64,000 bases of DNA from Paracnuella aquatica (GCF_003332885.2 NZ_QOWJ01000011.1:87166-151165), one strand, 5' to 3'. Shown: positions 53,001-61,458, counted from the stretch's first letter. Notes: generated by a model not told the origin, from the sequence alone. Made by a program: numbers and translations.

Positions 53001-53661
53001 CCAGGGCTTTCAAATGAAACAGCAGGAAAATGAGGGCAAATACGTGTCGGAATATTTTGCAGCAAGCGATGGTGATGACCTGTTTCGTGCACGGCACTAT
53101 ATGGGTGCCTATCTGGGCCTCGACATCAACTCGCGGAACAACCGCGTTATACCCACCCGTGGCCTCGGCTTCGACATGAAAATACGGCCCATGTTTGGCC
53201 TCAATGGCGTGAGCAACAACATGACGCAATTAAGTGCCGACATGCGGTTGTTTGCATCGTTTGAGCCGGCTGCCAAACTGGTGTATGCCTTCCGGCTGGG
53301 TGCGGGGCACAACATGGGTAATTATGCTTTTCAGCAGGCGCAATACCTGAGCGGCACCGAAAACCTGCGGGGCTTCCGCCGCGACCGTTTTGCCGGCCGC
53401 TCCATGGTGTACAACAACCTGGAACTGCGCATCAAAATTGCCGACTTCAACACGTACCTGTTTCCCGGACAAGTGGGTGCATTTATCTTCAACGATGTGG
53501 GCCGTGTGTGGGAACGGGGCGATCCTTCGGGCCGCTGGCATGTGGGCAACGGTGCGGGTATTTATGTTTCACCCATACGCCGCTTTGTAATAACGGCAAC
53601 GGCTACCCGAAGCAAGGAGGAAAAGTTTTTGCCGATGGTGCAGTTTGGATTTTTCTTTTAA
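50017..53661 (+). CDS. Secreted multi-domain protein: metallophosphoesterase, kinase-like domain, outer-membrane barrel
   Basis: 1214 residues after a signal peptide (VLMLLTLFSWCAHA). Residues about 28-350 are a calcineurin-like phosphoesterase: IFLIGDGGE, YLGDNIY, VMGNHDW, AMHHPMYSHGSH and VAGHEHNLQL. The middle part has kinase-like features: a DRH motif at residues 584-586 (MDFDRHDDQW) and a DHD motif at 609-611 (PRDHDQAFF), in the order of the catalytic and metal loops of CotH or HipA-like kinases. The last 380 residues are a surface-antigen barrel ending in FFF. It probably spans the outer membrane and hydrolyses phosphoesters at the surface. The kinase reading is inference. Confidence 0.8.
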   Translation: MKHPVVLMLLTLFSWCAHAQEDSIQQRIFLIGDGGELHNGKQVVVDWLKKNVDWNDTRNVAIYLGDNIYPLGLPMEGEEGYGYYKRILDSQIDLVRGKKSKAYFVMGNHDWMNGKIGGWQRAINQINYINELEQENIAAQPTDGCPGPVPIEISDKVVLVMMDSQWFLYLHDKPGPGSNCSSKTVEEFATELAEIAASHPNQLLVLAMHHPMYSHGSHGGDYTWKEHLFPFTAARKNLYIPLPVLGSIYPIARGVFGNVQDLKHPLYQTMIDVIEPILKSHKSAIAVAGHEHNLQLIEKDSVHYIVSGSGAKLTRLSEKGKMGKLLFSDLNFGFVQIQVRKSGRVTSSFYNINSKDLSDPTFERDLKPIDTVLQQIPKDSIPQLPPNILLAANPKLEGSKLKNFFLGENYRSEWTTPISMEVLDLGKEQGGLTPVRQGGGKQTRSLRVETKEGRQWVLRSIEKFPEAAIPPDLRTPFTKAIIEDGISASYPFAPLSYGPMANAAGLPPIRRKLVYIPDDPRLGRFRNVFKNSMAVLEERQPVWVKKAYNTEELVTRLAKDNDDHVDQREVLKARLLDNFIMDFDRHDDQWQWATRDTGKGKIYYPIPRDHDQAFFVNEGLVPKLARKPWFAPELQGFDVRAKNIRTFNKPARNFDRFFMNELDWSVWERQIDTFLTAMTDSVMAVSLRRQPNETERNHIYEIFSKLQQRRYVFRDEMRKYYNFISSEVNVVGTNQRELFLVNKNDSGYVDVSVFKIDKQGQRSSRIYQRLFNPSETKEIRLFGLKDNDSFQVSGSKSPIRIRMVGGPGEDKFLNNSDGGKKVIVHDVTFESNRFEGDTSIFAKQVSANPRQNMYNRQFYKYGYVHPSVSLGYNIDDGLFLGGRAEWFKQGFRKEPYKARHMLVARRALKTSSTQFRWESEYVQVFKATDLVLRADVRAPVNVTNFFGIGNNTEFDQSAPGRGDRFYRVRYNYADASVLLRRQLQSWFRISYGLTYQGFQMKQQENEGKYVSEYFAASDGDDLFRARHYMGAYLGLDINSRNNRVIPTRGLGFDMKIRPMFGLNGVSNNMTQLSADMRLFASFEPAAKLVYAFRLGAGHNMGNYAFQQAQYLSGTENLRGFRRDRFAGRSMVYNNLELRIKIADFNTYLFPGQVGAFIFNDVGRVWERGDPSGRWHVGNGAGIYVSPIRRFVITATATRSKEEKFLPMVQFGFFF

Positions 53662-53698
53662 TTGGTGCGGCCACAAGTGGATACACTGATTGGTTGAA

Positions 53699-53706
53699 TA
53701 ACTTTG
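53699..53706 (+). promoter_or_regulatory. -7 element of the HAD gene
   Basis: TAACTTTG, an exact TAnnTTTG match, lies 27 bases before the start at 53733. Confidence 0.5.
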
Positions 53707-53732
53707 CCAGTGGCCAAACCTACAACAACAAC

Positions 53733-54425
53733 ATGACCAATATAAAAGTAATAGCTTTCGATGCCGACGATACGCTGTGGATCAATGAACCTTATTTCAG
53801 GGAAACGGAAGAAGCTTTTTGCCGGTTGATGGTGGACTTTTTACCACCACACACTGCTGCCCGGGAGCTGCTGCAAACCGAAATAAAAAACCTGCCCTTG
53901 TATGGCTACGGCATCAAAGGTTTTATGCTGTCGATGATTGAAACCGCACTCCATATTTCGGGCGGAATGGTTGATGCAAATGGCATTGATAAAATCCTTG
54001 AATTAGGTAAAGCTTTACTGGCCCGACCCATCGAACTGCTGGAAGGTGTAGAAGAAACTTTAGTGGCTTTAAAATCGCGGTACCGGCTGGTGGTAGCCAC
54101 CAAGGGCGACCTACTGGACCAGGAGCGAAAGCTGCGCCTGTCGGGCATTGAGCACCATTTTCACCACATCGAGATCATGTCGGATAAAGGCACCCGTGAT
54201 TATCAAAAACTGATCAAGCATCTCGACATTCAGCCCGATGCGTTCATGATGATCGGCAACTCGTTAAAGTCGGATGTGCTGCCCGTGCTGGAGTTGGGTG
54301 CGCATGCTGTACATGTGCCGTTTCATATCACGTGGGAACACGAGCAGATCCATCAGAAAATTGAACACGCTCATTTCAGGGAAGTAAAGCATGTGCGGGA
54401 ACTGCTGCCTGAATTGTTGGCTTGA
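53733..54425 (+). CDS. HAD-family hydrolase
   Basis: The start at 53733 gives 230 residues; the frame open from 53508 overlaps the previous gene. Motif I is VIAFDADDTLW with the nucleophile Asp, motif II is in VVATKGD, and motif IV is MMIGNSLKSDVLPVLELGA. The cap lies between motifs I and II. It dephosphorylates a small metabolite in the cytoplasm; the substrate is not indicated. A terminator follows. Confidence 0.88.
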   Translation: MTNIKVIAFDADDTLWINEPYFRETEEAFCRLMVDFLPPHTAARELLQTEIKNLPLYGYGIKGFMLSMIETALHISGGMVDANGIDKILELGKALLARPIELLEGVEETLVALKSRYRLVVATKGDLLDQERKLRLSGIEHHFHHIEIMSDKGTRDYQKLIKHLDIQPDAFMMIGNSLKSDVLPVLELGAHAVHVPFHITWEHEQIHQKIEHAHFREVKHVRELLPELLA

Positions 54426-54467
54426 AGTGCTTTTTGAAAGCACATTAAAACCATTATACTTTCAAAT

Positions 54468-54504
54468 AAAACGCCTCGACGGATGTTTTCCGTTGAGGCG
54501 TTTT
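54468..54504 (+). terminator. Terminator after the HAD gene
   Basis: AAAACGCCTC and GAGGCGTTTT arms, with an inner GACGG/CCGT pairing, close a short loop. Confidence 0.85.
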
Positions 54505-54575
54505 AGTTATTTGAAACATTCGTTTCGATATTGATGCCAAGTCGCTATCAAAATAGTTTCTTGTTACTCAGCATC

Positions 54576-54662
54576 TGTCATGCCGAACTCGTTTCGGCAT
54601 CTCCCACATCTAGCGGAGTTTACAAGAGCACAAGGAGATGCCGAAACAAGTTCGGCATGACA
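54576..54662. repeat. REP-like palindrome, TGTCATGCCGAAC family
   Basis: TGTCATGCCGAACTCGTTTC (plus GGCATCTCC) faces its near-complement GGAGATGCCGAAACAAGTTC (plus GGCATGACA). A second small palindrome, TGCCGAACTTCGGCA, follows near 54743-54757. The 419-base gap between the HAD and AraC genes has no other recognisable content. Confidence 0.8.
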
Positions 54663-54844
54663 ACTCCAAAATTCAAAAATCCTGCTTGATGGCATGTTGG
54701 TTTAAAATGTTTACAGAGATGCGTTTTGCTCAAAAGCCGTCTGCCGAACTTCGGCAAAGGCATTTCCGAAGTAGTGGATTTAGCAATGAATTGTTAGCGG
54801 TTTAGGCTTAGCTAGTTGCTGCCCATCCTTTTCATTTACGATTT

Positions 54845-55786
54845 TCACAACGGTTTTACCGGAATACACATATCAAAGATGTGCAGGTTTTGCGGGTGTG
54901 TCTTAGCATCATTCAGATGATTGATGTAAAAATTGCGGTGATCAGGCTGATAACCGTTCTGTTCAAACCACACCTCGAAGATGTAGTCCCAAGTAGTGAA
55001 GCACTCCTCCAGGCTGGCTTCTTTATGCACCACAGCATAAAGTCCGCCGCTAATGGTTGTTGTACCAATAAGCCCTTCACCAGCCGTATTTTCTGGTACC
55101 GTTAAACATACATCTGCTTGCACCCTTCCGGATAAGTTTGCATTACTTCGGTAAACGGTCAACGCCTGTGTATGTGGAAAGTTGATCAGCCCTTTCGGAA
55201 CTGCCCAATGGAATAAAAGATCAAACATTTTAGCGAAGGTGGCGCTGTCATGGATATGCACATCCAGGTTGCGCACATATGCAACATGCAGTTCAGGGAG
55301 TTCAAGCACTTTGATGTTAAGTTCTTTTTCCTTGCTCGTATTCATCATTTCCATTTGATTTAATTTATGAGCAAGGTAGTTTTCGACCGTAAGGGGCTCA
55401 TTGCCGGTCTTGCTTTCCTCTTTGCAGATCTTGCTATTGTGATAGACTGCTCGCCATTGGGTAGCACTCACCTTTTTTACTTCCTTGAAACATCTGGAGA
55501 AAGCAGAAGTATCACTAAACCCGCACTCCAATGCTATGCTGCTGATTGATTTCGACGGATGGTTGACAAGGTAAAATAGGGAACGCTCAATTCGCGATTG
55601 AACAATAAACTCGTTCAGTGCAGAACCGGTTACTGACTTAAAAATGCGATGAAAGTGAAATTTGGAAAAGTTAGCCTGACAAGCCAGTATTTCCAACGAC
55701 AGTTCATTGTGTAGGTTAGCCTTGATGAAGTCAATGCTTCTGTTTATTCTGAAATAGTATTCTTTAATTGACTCTTCCTTTGTCAT
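54845..55786 (-). CDS. AraC-family regulator with GyrI-like ligand-binding domain
   Basis: 313 residues. The N-terminal DNA-binding region has two helix-turn-helix units: LSLEILACQANFSKFHFHRI and ISSIALECGFSDTSAFSRCF. A linker leads to a C-terminal GyrI-like domain (about 155-313) with LPELHVAYVRNLDVHIHDS and GGLYAVVHKEASLEE. The layout matches Rob/SoxS-type multidrug or stress sensors. A likely role is control of a detoxification gene, but none is adjacent. Codon use is more A/T-rich than that of neighbours. Confidence 0.88.
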   Translation of the reverse strand: MTKEESIKEYYFRINRSIDFIKANLHNELSLEILACQANFSKFHFHRIFKSVTGSALNEFIVQSRIERSLFYLVNHPSKSISSIALECGFSDTSAFSRCFKEVKKVSATQWRAVYHNSKICKEESKTGNEPLTVENYLAHKLNQMEMMNTSKEKELNIKVLELPELHVAYVRNLDVHIHDSATFAKMFDLLFHWAVPKGLINFPHTQALTVYRSNANLSGRVQADVCLTVPENTAGEGLIGTTTISGGLYAVVHKEASLEECFTTWDYIFEVWFEQNGYQPDHRNFYINHLNDAKTHPQNLHIFDMCIPVKPL

Positions 55787-56101
55787 GCAATGTTTTTCCT
55801 GCCGTAAAATAATTTAAATGTTAGCTGTTTGAGTACCGTCAACAGCTTCCCGCTAACTTTTACTGTAGCACGCCAGTTCAATCAACGCACTATACCGAAA
55901 TAAGGCTGTCATTTATTTCGTGCATGATGGTTTTGCTTTTTTGCAGCTGTAATTGCAGCTGTAAGTTGGTCAAAGCATTAACCACCTCTATCCCCGACGA
56001 AAGGACTTTTCCAATATTCTGCATAAGCAGGCAAATAAAAAGGGAGCAATTACGATTGCTCCCTTTTTTATCATTGTCTATTACAAGCCATCAAGCATTT
56101 C
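55787..56101. other. Intergenic region with a terminator and a tandem word
   Basis: Contains TGCAGCTGTAAT next to TGCAGCTGTAAG (near 55943-55966) and the terminator at 56035-56070. The cysteine-rich frame starting at 55924 runs through the terminator and is not accepted as a gene. Confidence 0.4.
56035..56070 (-). terminator. Terminator of the 56102-58657 gene
   Basis: AATAAAAAGGGAGCAA pairs with TTGCTCCCTTTTTTAT around a six-base loop; works on either strand. Confidence 0.85.
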
Positions 56102-58657
56102 CTACAAACTACCCCTTAGCCCCACATGTATCATGCCCCGCTCTTCTGATTTTGCAAACGCCAGCGACACACGTAATTTATGATAAGGCGAAATGATCAG
56201 CCCCGCACCAACGCTTTTGTGCAGCAGGTCCGAGGTTTCGCCGGGCTGCCAGATGCGGCCCGCATCAAACAATCCAAAAAGCCCCACTGTGCCGTTGAAC
56301 CAGTAGCTGCGAAAAGGAAATAGGTACTGCAATTCGTTTTGCGTATAAAAAGCTGTTTTACCCCAAAAACGTTCCCGCCGAAAGCCCCGCAAAGTAGGCC
56401 CGCCGCCAATTACAGCCAGTTGAAAAAACTCAGGTTCGCCGGTGACCGCTTTCACGCCACTCAGCATGCTCCACACCACCCGTTTTCCAAACGGGATAAA
56501 TGAATTGAGGCTGGCGTCGTAACTCACGATTTCCCTTTCGCGGTCTTTCAGGTTTTGCAGGTAAGTGGCGCTACCCTGCACCAGCAGGCCTTTGTGCGGT
56601 ACGATCGCGTTGTCCAGACTTTCAAAACCATAAGTAACGCGGCCACCGGCAAACTGCCGATTGTCGAATACTTTAGGATTGCTGCCCGAAATGAATTTAG
56701 CCACATAGCGGTCGGTATCGTTGCGTACCTGCACCGTTTGCACCACACCCGAAACGCCAAAGCTGTGGCCACGGCCAAAGTTGCGCAGCAACCCGATGCT
56801 GGCATTGCCGATTTTGGTGCGCATGCGGTAGAAATTATTGTCCTCCACCTGCGGCGGCGATTCGTTGCCAATGCCAAAAAAGTTGGTCCACCGCACCGCG
56901 TCGTATTCCAGCGACACCAACCCGTTCCAGCGGCCAATCAATTCGGTAAAAATGCCTTCGTACCCGGCGCTGATGCCGCCCTGCAAAATGGAATAGTTCA
57001 ACTGCAGGCGGTGCTGCTGCGCAAAAGGTTGTTTGCGCCAGCCCATTTTGGTCCATTGGTAAGTAAGGCCTGCATAAATGCGGTCGGTGTTGTTGTAAAA
57101 AATTATGGGCGAAAGGCCGCGGCGGTCAAATGCAAGATCTTCCCACTCGTAGCGGTGTACCGATGTATTGTTGCGCAGGTGCTGGCGCACCAGCCTGCTG
57201 CGCAGGGGCCGCACGGTTCTGTTGTCGTAATAATGCACGCCGCTGCGGCTGGCGCCAATCAGGGTATCGTTGCCGGGGCCGCCAATCATGCGCACCTTTA
57301 TTTTCCGGCCCGGTGTGCCCGCCACTTCAAACTGGTCGCTGCCGCCACGGCCATACACATTTACCGAACGGGTTTCGCCGTCGTCAAAATTGCGTTCAAA
57401 CAGCTGCGTTGTTGCGCTGCTGTCCAACGGTGTTACCGATATATTCAGGTTGCCATCACCCGTACCGCTCACTGCAATGCGTTCGTTCGATTGCGTAGCC
57501 GAAACATTTACCTCGCGGGCCAGCAACTGGTAATACTCCATGGCATACTGCACCAGCTGGCTGCGGCGGCTTTTTAGTTTGGTTAAAATAGTTTGCGCCG
57601 AAAATGAAAGCACTTCGGGCGGCATTTGCCGGATGGCTTGTTGCAACACATCATCGGAAAGTGCCTGCCGCAGTTCTTTGGCAATGGTTTCCCAATCATT
57701 TCGCGTCAGGTTGCTGGTAAACCGGTGGTCTAAATAAAGCGCTGTTTCATTTAATTTTCTCGGGTCGGGCATTTTCGCTTCAAATGGCACCAGTCCTTTT
57801 GGCTTGGCCACCACCCGGGCTATTTTCACCAGCCTGCCTTCGTACAGCGGGTAAGCTCCTTCATAACTTTCGGTAAATGGGGTAAACACTGTTGCGCCGC
57901 TTTCCTGGCGGGCTATCCAGCGCCAGTCGGCCTGGCGCCGCAGGCCTATGCCGAGCAACATATCCAGCAGGCGGCTGCGCAAATACGCCTTTTCATCCAC
58001 GCGGTATTGCGCCGAGCTGTCCAGCAGCTCCAGCAACCGGTTGGTGCGCACCACGTCATACAACGTATCGGCCCGTTGCGAAAAAGGCTGTTGGTGCAAC
58101 AGGTACAAGCCGTTGCCCATGTCGCCGGCATGCGGGCCCAGCGCACTGTGTTGGGGTAAAAAAAGAAGCTGCACCGGTGCCGAGGGCAAGCCAGCCGCTG
58201 CCGCCATCGGCGCTACCGTAAGCGGTGCATAGGGGTGATATGCCGATGCCAGGTCGTTGGCAAAACCGGAAACAATCGTGTTTTGATAAATCTCGGGAAG
58301 CTGCCGCTCGGGGTAAGTACGTACCGGCCGCAGGGCAAACATCTGGCCGCTGGAATTGTGCAGGTACAAAACATGCGCTGCGCCTACATTTTCCGACCGC
58401 AGCGGCATCAGCCCGCCGTGTAATTGATCAATTGTTGCGGATGGCGCCTGCACTGGCACCGACCACTCGAGGCGATAGCGGCGGCCCAATGAGCCTTCAT
58501 TGGAAATGCCGTTGATAAAAGAAGATTCGGGTGCCACCGACCGCATCAATGTGGTGTCGCTGGTGGCGGGTACCTGGCCGCTAACGGGGCTGCATAAAAA
58601 AAATGATCCTGCAAACAAGCTGCACCAAGGCAGCATCCAACCTGTTCTGTTGCGCAT
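56102..58657 (-). CDS. Secreted barrel protein, paralogue of the 50017-53661 product without the phosphoesterase
   Basis: 851 residues with a signal peptide (LFAGSFFLCSPVSGQ). The alignment by eye with the large protein begins at its middle part: the segments YRLEWSVPV, YHPYAPLTVAPMAAAAGLPS and SRLLDMLLGI correspond to YRSEWTTPI, YPFAPLSYGPMANAAGLPP and ARLLDNFIMD. At the kinase-like positions, DRH is replaced (GLRRQADWRW) and DHD is replaced (TESYEGAYP), so the fold may be inactive or changed. The C-terminal barrel ends in LRGSL. It likely forms an outer-membrane protein; function unknown. Confidence 0.75.
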   Translation of the reverse strand: MRNRTGWMLPWCSLFAGSFFLCSPVSGQVPATSDTTLMRSVAPESSFINGISNEGSLGRRYRLEWSVPVQAPSATIDQLHGGLMPLRSENVGAAHVLYLHNSSGQMFALRPVRTYPERQLPEIYQNTIVSGFANDLASAYHPYAPLTVAPMAAAAGLPSAPVQLLFLPQHSALGPHAGDMGNGLYLLHQQPFSQRADTLYDVVRTNRLLELLDSSAQYRVDEKAYLRSRLLDMLLGIGLRRQADWRWIARQESGATVFTPFTESYEGAYPLYEGRLVKIARVVAKPKGLVPFEAKMPDPRKLNETALYLDHRFTSNLTRNDWETIAKELRQALSDDVLQQAIRQMPPEVLSFSAQTILTKLKSRRSQLVQYAMEYYQLLAREVNVSATQSNERIAVSGTGDGNLNISVTPLDSSATTQLFERNFDDGETRSVNVYGRGGSDQFEVAGTPGRKIKVRMIGGPGNDTLIGASRSGVHYYDNRTVRPLRSRLVRQHLRNNTSVHRYEWEDLAFDRRGLSPIIFYNNTDRIYAGLTYQWTKMGWRKQPFAQQHRLQLNYSILQGGISAGYEGIFTELIGRWNGLVSLEYDAVRWTNFFGIGNESPPQVEDNNFYRMRTKIGNASIGLLRNFGRGHSFGVSGVVQTVQVRNDTDRYVAKFISGSNPKVFDNRQFAGGRVTYGFESLDNAIVPHKGLLVQGSATYLQNLKDREREIVSYDASLNSFIPFGKRVVWSMLSGVKAVTGEPEFFQLAVIGGGPTLRGFRRERFWGKTAFYTQNELQYLFPFRSYWFNGTVGLFGLFDAGRIWQPGETSDLLHKSVGAGLIISPYHKLRVSLAFAKSEERGMIHVGLRGSL

Positions 58658-58835
58658 GTTCCAATATTTAGGCCTGGCTTTTATTTAATCCTGTTTCGCA
58701 AACATCTGCCATTGCCCTTCAATAGAATTCTAAAAATCTTGCCACTAGTTTATTTGCCCGCATAGGCATTACTTTTTCAATGTTTCATTAAAAAGCAAAA
58801 CCGGAAGTGCGGTTTAATTGCAGCCATCAGCCAAC

Positions 58836-58865
58836 AAAAAAGCACCTCCCAAAAGGAAGGTGCTG
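58836..58865 (-). terminator. Terminator of the Gfo/Idh/MocA gene
   Basis: On the minus strand, CAGCACCTTCC and GGAGGTGCTTTTTT arms close a short loop. Confidence 0.75.
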
Positions 58866-58886
58866 TATAAAATGAAGGGCTTTTAT

Positions 58887-60215
58887 TTATGCAAATTTAG
58901 TAACACCCGGAACGGCTACAGGGTAGAAGCCATCGGCATTGGGCAGTATGGGCGGCTGCGCATCCCACGCATATGCCTTGGGCTGCAGGTTGATGCCCGA
59001 GTTGAGTGCTTTGTCCCACTGCACCACCTGTCCGCTATAAGTTGCCATGCGGCCCAAGATAGAGGTCATGGTGCTGTAGGCGCCGTTTTCCGCATCCGAG
59101 AATTTGTATTCGCCTTTTGCAATGGCTGCAAATAGCTCATCGTGCTCGGTTTGGTAAGGGTTGTTTTCGGTTTTTTTGTCAAACTGGTAGAGCACGTTGC
59201 CCTTCAGGTCCACAATATTGGCAGCGCCGGCCTGGATGCGGCCTTTGGTGCCCACCAGCAGTTCGTCTACCTTGCTCATGGTTTTGGGCTGGTGGCGGCA
59301 CTGGCTGTTTAAAATTGAGCCATCGGCATAATGAAACTCCACGTAGTGGTGGTCGAAAATTTCGCCGTGGTCCTTGCCTTTGCGTACCTCGCGGCCACCC
59401 ATGCCCTGGGCTTTTACCGGGTAGGCGCCTTTAAACCAGTTCACCACGTCGATGTTGTGGATGTGTTGTTCTGCAATATGGTCGCCGCATAGCCAGTTGA
59501 AATAATACCAGTTGCGCATTTGGTATTCCATTTCGGTTTGGCCCGACTGGCGTGGTTTTACCCACACACCATCGTTGTTCCACCAGGCCTGTGCCGATAC
59601 GATATCGCCAATCAGTGCTTTGCGCTTATACAGCTCGCGGTAAGAGTTTTGGTAATGACGCTGCAGGCCTACCACCACGTTCAGTTTTTTCTGCTTGGCA
59701 ATTTGTGCTGCCGCCAGTACTTTTTGCACACCTGCAGGGTCGGTAGCCACAGGCTTTTCCATAAATACGTGTTTGCCCTGCTTGATGGCTTCTTCAAAAT
59801 GCAGGGGCCTAAAACCCGGAGGGGTCGCCAGGATCACCACATCGGCCAGCGGAATGGCTTTCAGGTATCCGTCGAAGCCCACAAAACGGCGCTCTTCCGG
59901 CACGTCGATTTTGGTGGTAATATCACCGCTGCCCGATGCAGTGGCGTTTTCTTTCGACATCAGCGATTTATAGCAGCCATCGAGGCGGTCTTTGAAAGCG
60001 TCGGCCATGGCCACCAGCTTTACATCCTGCTTGCTCAGCAGGGCCTGCAGTGCTGCACCCGTCCCGCGTCCGCCGCAGCCTACCAGGGCCACTTTAATGG
60101 TGCCGGGGGCGCCAGAAAAAAAGTTGGCGCCTGCCAGGTTGGGCAATATGGCCATGCCGCCGGCAAGGAGGGCTGATTCTTTTACAAAATCTCTGCGGGA
60201 TTTTTGGGCGTTCAT
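58887..60215 (-). CDS. Tat-exported Gfo/Idh/MocA oxidoreductase
   Basis: 442 residues. The N-terminus has a twin-arginine signal (KSRRDFVKESALLAGGMAIL). The Rossmann core begins IKVALVGCGGRGTGAALQAL, with the EKP motif in HVFMEKPVATDPAG near residue 155. The C-terminal catalytic domain has CGDHIAEQHIHNIDVVNWF, including the His pair used by the sugar dehydrogenase group. It probably oxidises a sugar or inositol C-3 hydroxyl in the periplasm. It is next to a SUMF1-like gene on the same strand. Confidence 0.88.
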   Translation of the reverse strand: MNAQKSRRDFVKESALLAGGMAILPNLAGANFFSGAPGTIKVALVGCGGRGTGAALQALLSKQDVKLVAMADAFKDRLDGCYKSLMSKENATASGSGDITTKIDVPEERRFVGFDGYLKAIPLADVVILATPPGFRPLHFEEAIKQGKHVFMEKPVATDPAGVQKVLAAAQIAKQKKLNVVVGLQRHYQNSYRELYKRKALIGDIVSAQAWWNNDGVWVKPRQSGQTEMEYQMRNWYYFNWLCGDHIAEQHIHNIDVVNWFKGAYPVKAQGMGGREVRKGKDHGEIFDHHYVEFHYADGSILNSQCRHQPKTMSKVDELLVGTKGRIQAGAANIVDLKGNVLYQFDKKTENNPYQTEHDELFAAIAKGEYKFSDAENGAYSTMTSILGRMATYSGQVVQWDKALNSGINLQPKAYAWDAQPPILPNADGFYPVAVPGVTKFA

Positions 60216-60365
60216 AATGACAAGTTTATGCGTTAAAAGGTGTGAGAAAATTCGGTTGGTTTTCGCTACCGGGTTGCATTAGCGAGGTAAAAGATAAATA
60301 TTTTATAAATGATAGGCTACCATTTCTGCCGCTTTTCTCCAACGGCAGTGTTTGGATGCACCATT

Positions 60366-61331
60366 TTACTGCCCCAGGTGCAGCTTGTAAAATGCTTCAG
60401 CTTCTTCGGCGGTGGGTTGCTTGAGGGGGCGCACCACGCGGAAGCCTACAAAATGCCCATCGGTAAGCCACCAGCGGCTTTTGGGTATTTGCGGGTCGCG
60501 TTTGTTCCAGTCGGGCTGCCAAGAAAGGCGTGCAGCCGGACGAACTCTTTCCGCTGCTTCCTCAAACGATCCGCCCCGAACGCCTTTTGGATGCCGGTTT
60601 TCCGGGGTGATCTGCGGATCGGTAGCGCCGTCGGTTACTTTGCTATAATATTTTTCATCAAACTGGTCCAGCGTCCATTCCGATACGTTGCCCAGCATAT
60701 CATATAATCCCCAGGCGTTTGGTTTTTTCTGTCCCACTTTATGATACACTTTACCGCTATTACCGGCGTGCCAGGCATAGTCGCCCAGTGCGGCTGCATC
60801 GTTGCCAAACGGGTAAGTAGTAGTGGCGCCGGCACGGGCTGCATATTCCCATTCGGCTTCGGTAGGCAGGCGGTAAAAATGCCCTGTTTTTTGATACAGC
60901 CAACGACAATACATCATGGCCGTAAACTGCTGCATGCTGTTGGCCGGGAAGCCACCGGTTTTGCCCATGCCCCAGGTAAGATCGATATACTGCGAAGTGG
61001 GTTTGGTCACTGCATCCACATCCGAGTTGGTGGGTGTGCCTTCGTCTTCAAAAAATACGTTGAACTCGTCGTGTGTTACTTCGTGGGTGCCCATCCAAAA
61101 AGGACTGATCGTTACTTTCTTTTGTGGTCCCTCGCTGAGCAATGCGCCTTTTTCGCCTGCAGCAGCGCCCATGTTAAAACTGCCGCCAGGTATGGGCGCC
61201 ATGCCAAACTTGATGTTGGTTCCTTTTAGGGTTTCTTCGTATGCTTTAAACGAAGCATCGGTGTTTTGGGCAGCAAGCGAAGTGGCTGCACACAATAGGG
61301 TGGAAAGCAAATAATGTTTTACGTTGTACAT
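60366..61331 (-). CDS. SUMF1-like (formylglycine-generating fold) secreted protein
   Basis: 321 residues with a signal peptide (YLLSTLLCAATSLA). The fold signatures are FGMAPIPGGSFNMGAAAG, ISPFWMGTHEVTHDEFNVFF, RLPTEAEWEYAARAGATT, WGLYDMLGNVSEWTLD and RGGSFEEAAERVRPAARLSW, ending GFRVVRPLK. The two cysteines of true formylglycine-generating enzymes (YRCA and GFRC regions) are not present: the last motif reads GFRV. So it is probably a binding or structural relative, not a sulfatase activator. Confidence 0.85.
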   Translation of the reverse strand: MYNVKHYLLSTLLCAATSLAAQNTDASFKAYEETLKGTNIKFGMAPIPGGSFNMGAAAGEKGALLSEGPQKKVTISPFWMGTHEVTHDEFNVFFEDEGTPTNSDVDAVTKPTSQYIDLTWGMGKTGGFPANSMQQFTAMMYCRWLYQKTGHFYRLPTEAEWEYAARAGATTTYPFGNDAAALGDYAWHAGNSGKVYHKVGQKKPNAWGLYDMLGNVSEWTLDQFDEKYYSKVTDGATDPQITPENRHPKGVRGGSFEEAAERVRPAARLSWQPDWNKRDPQIPKSRWWLTDGHFVGFRVVRPLKQPTAEEAEAFYKLHLGQ

Positions 61332-61458
61332 CTTGGGTTTAAATGTATGGATAGTTTTTATTCGAACCGCAGCGCATGTTGTTATTGTGCAATGGTTTGC
61401 ATGAATGCGGTTTTGTTATAGGTAAATATTTTATCTTGTCTGCCTAACGAAACCAAAC

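Noticed and set aside
55924-56196. Cysteine-rich plus-strand frame (CSCNCSCK)
   Set aside because: It runs through the intrinsic terminator at 56035-56070 and into the 3' end of the opposite gene; the cysteines come from a tandem TGCAGCTGTAA word.
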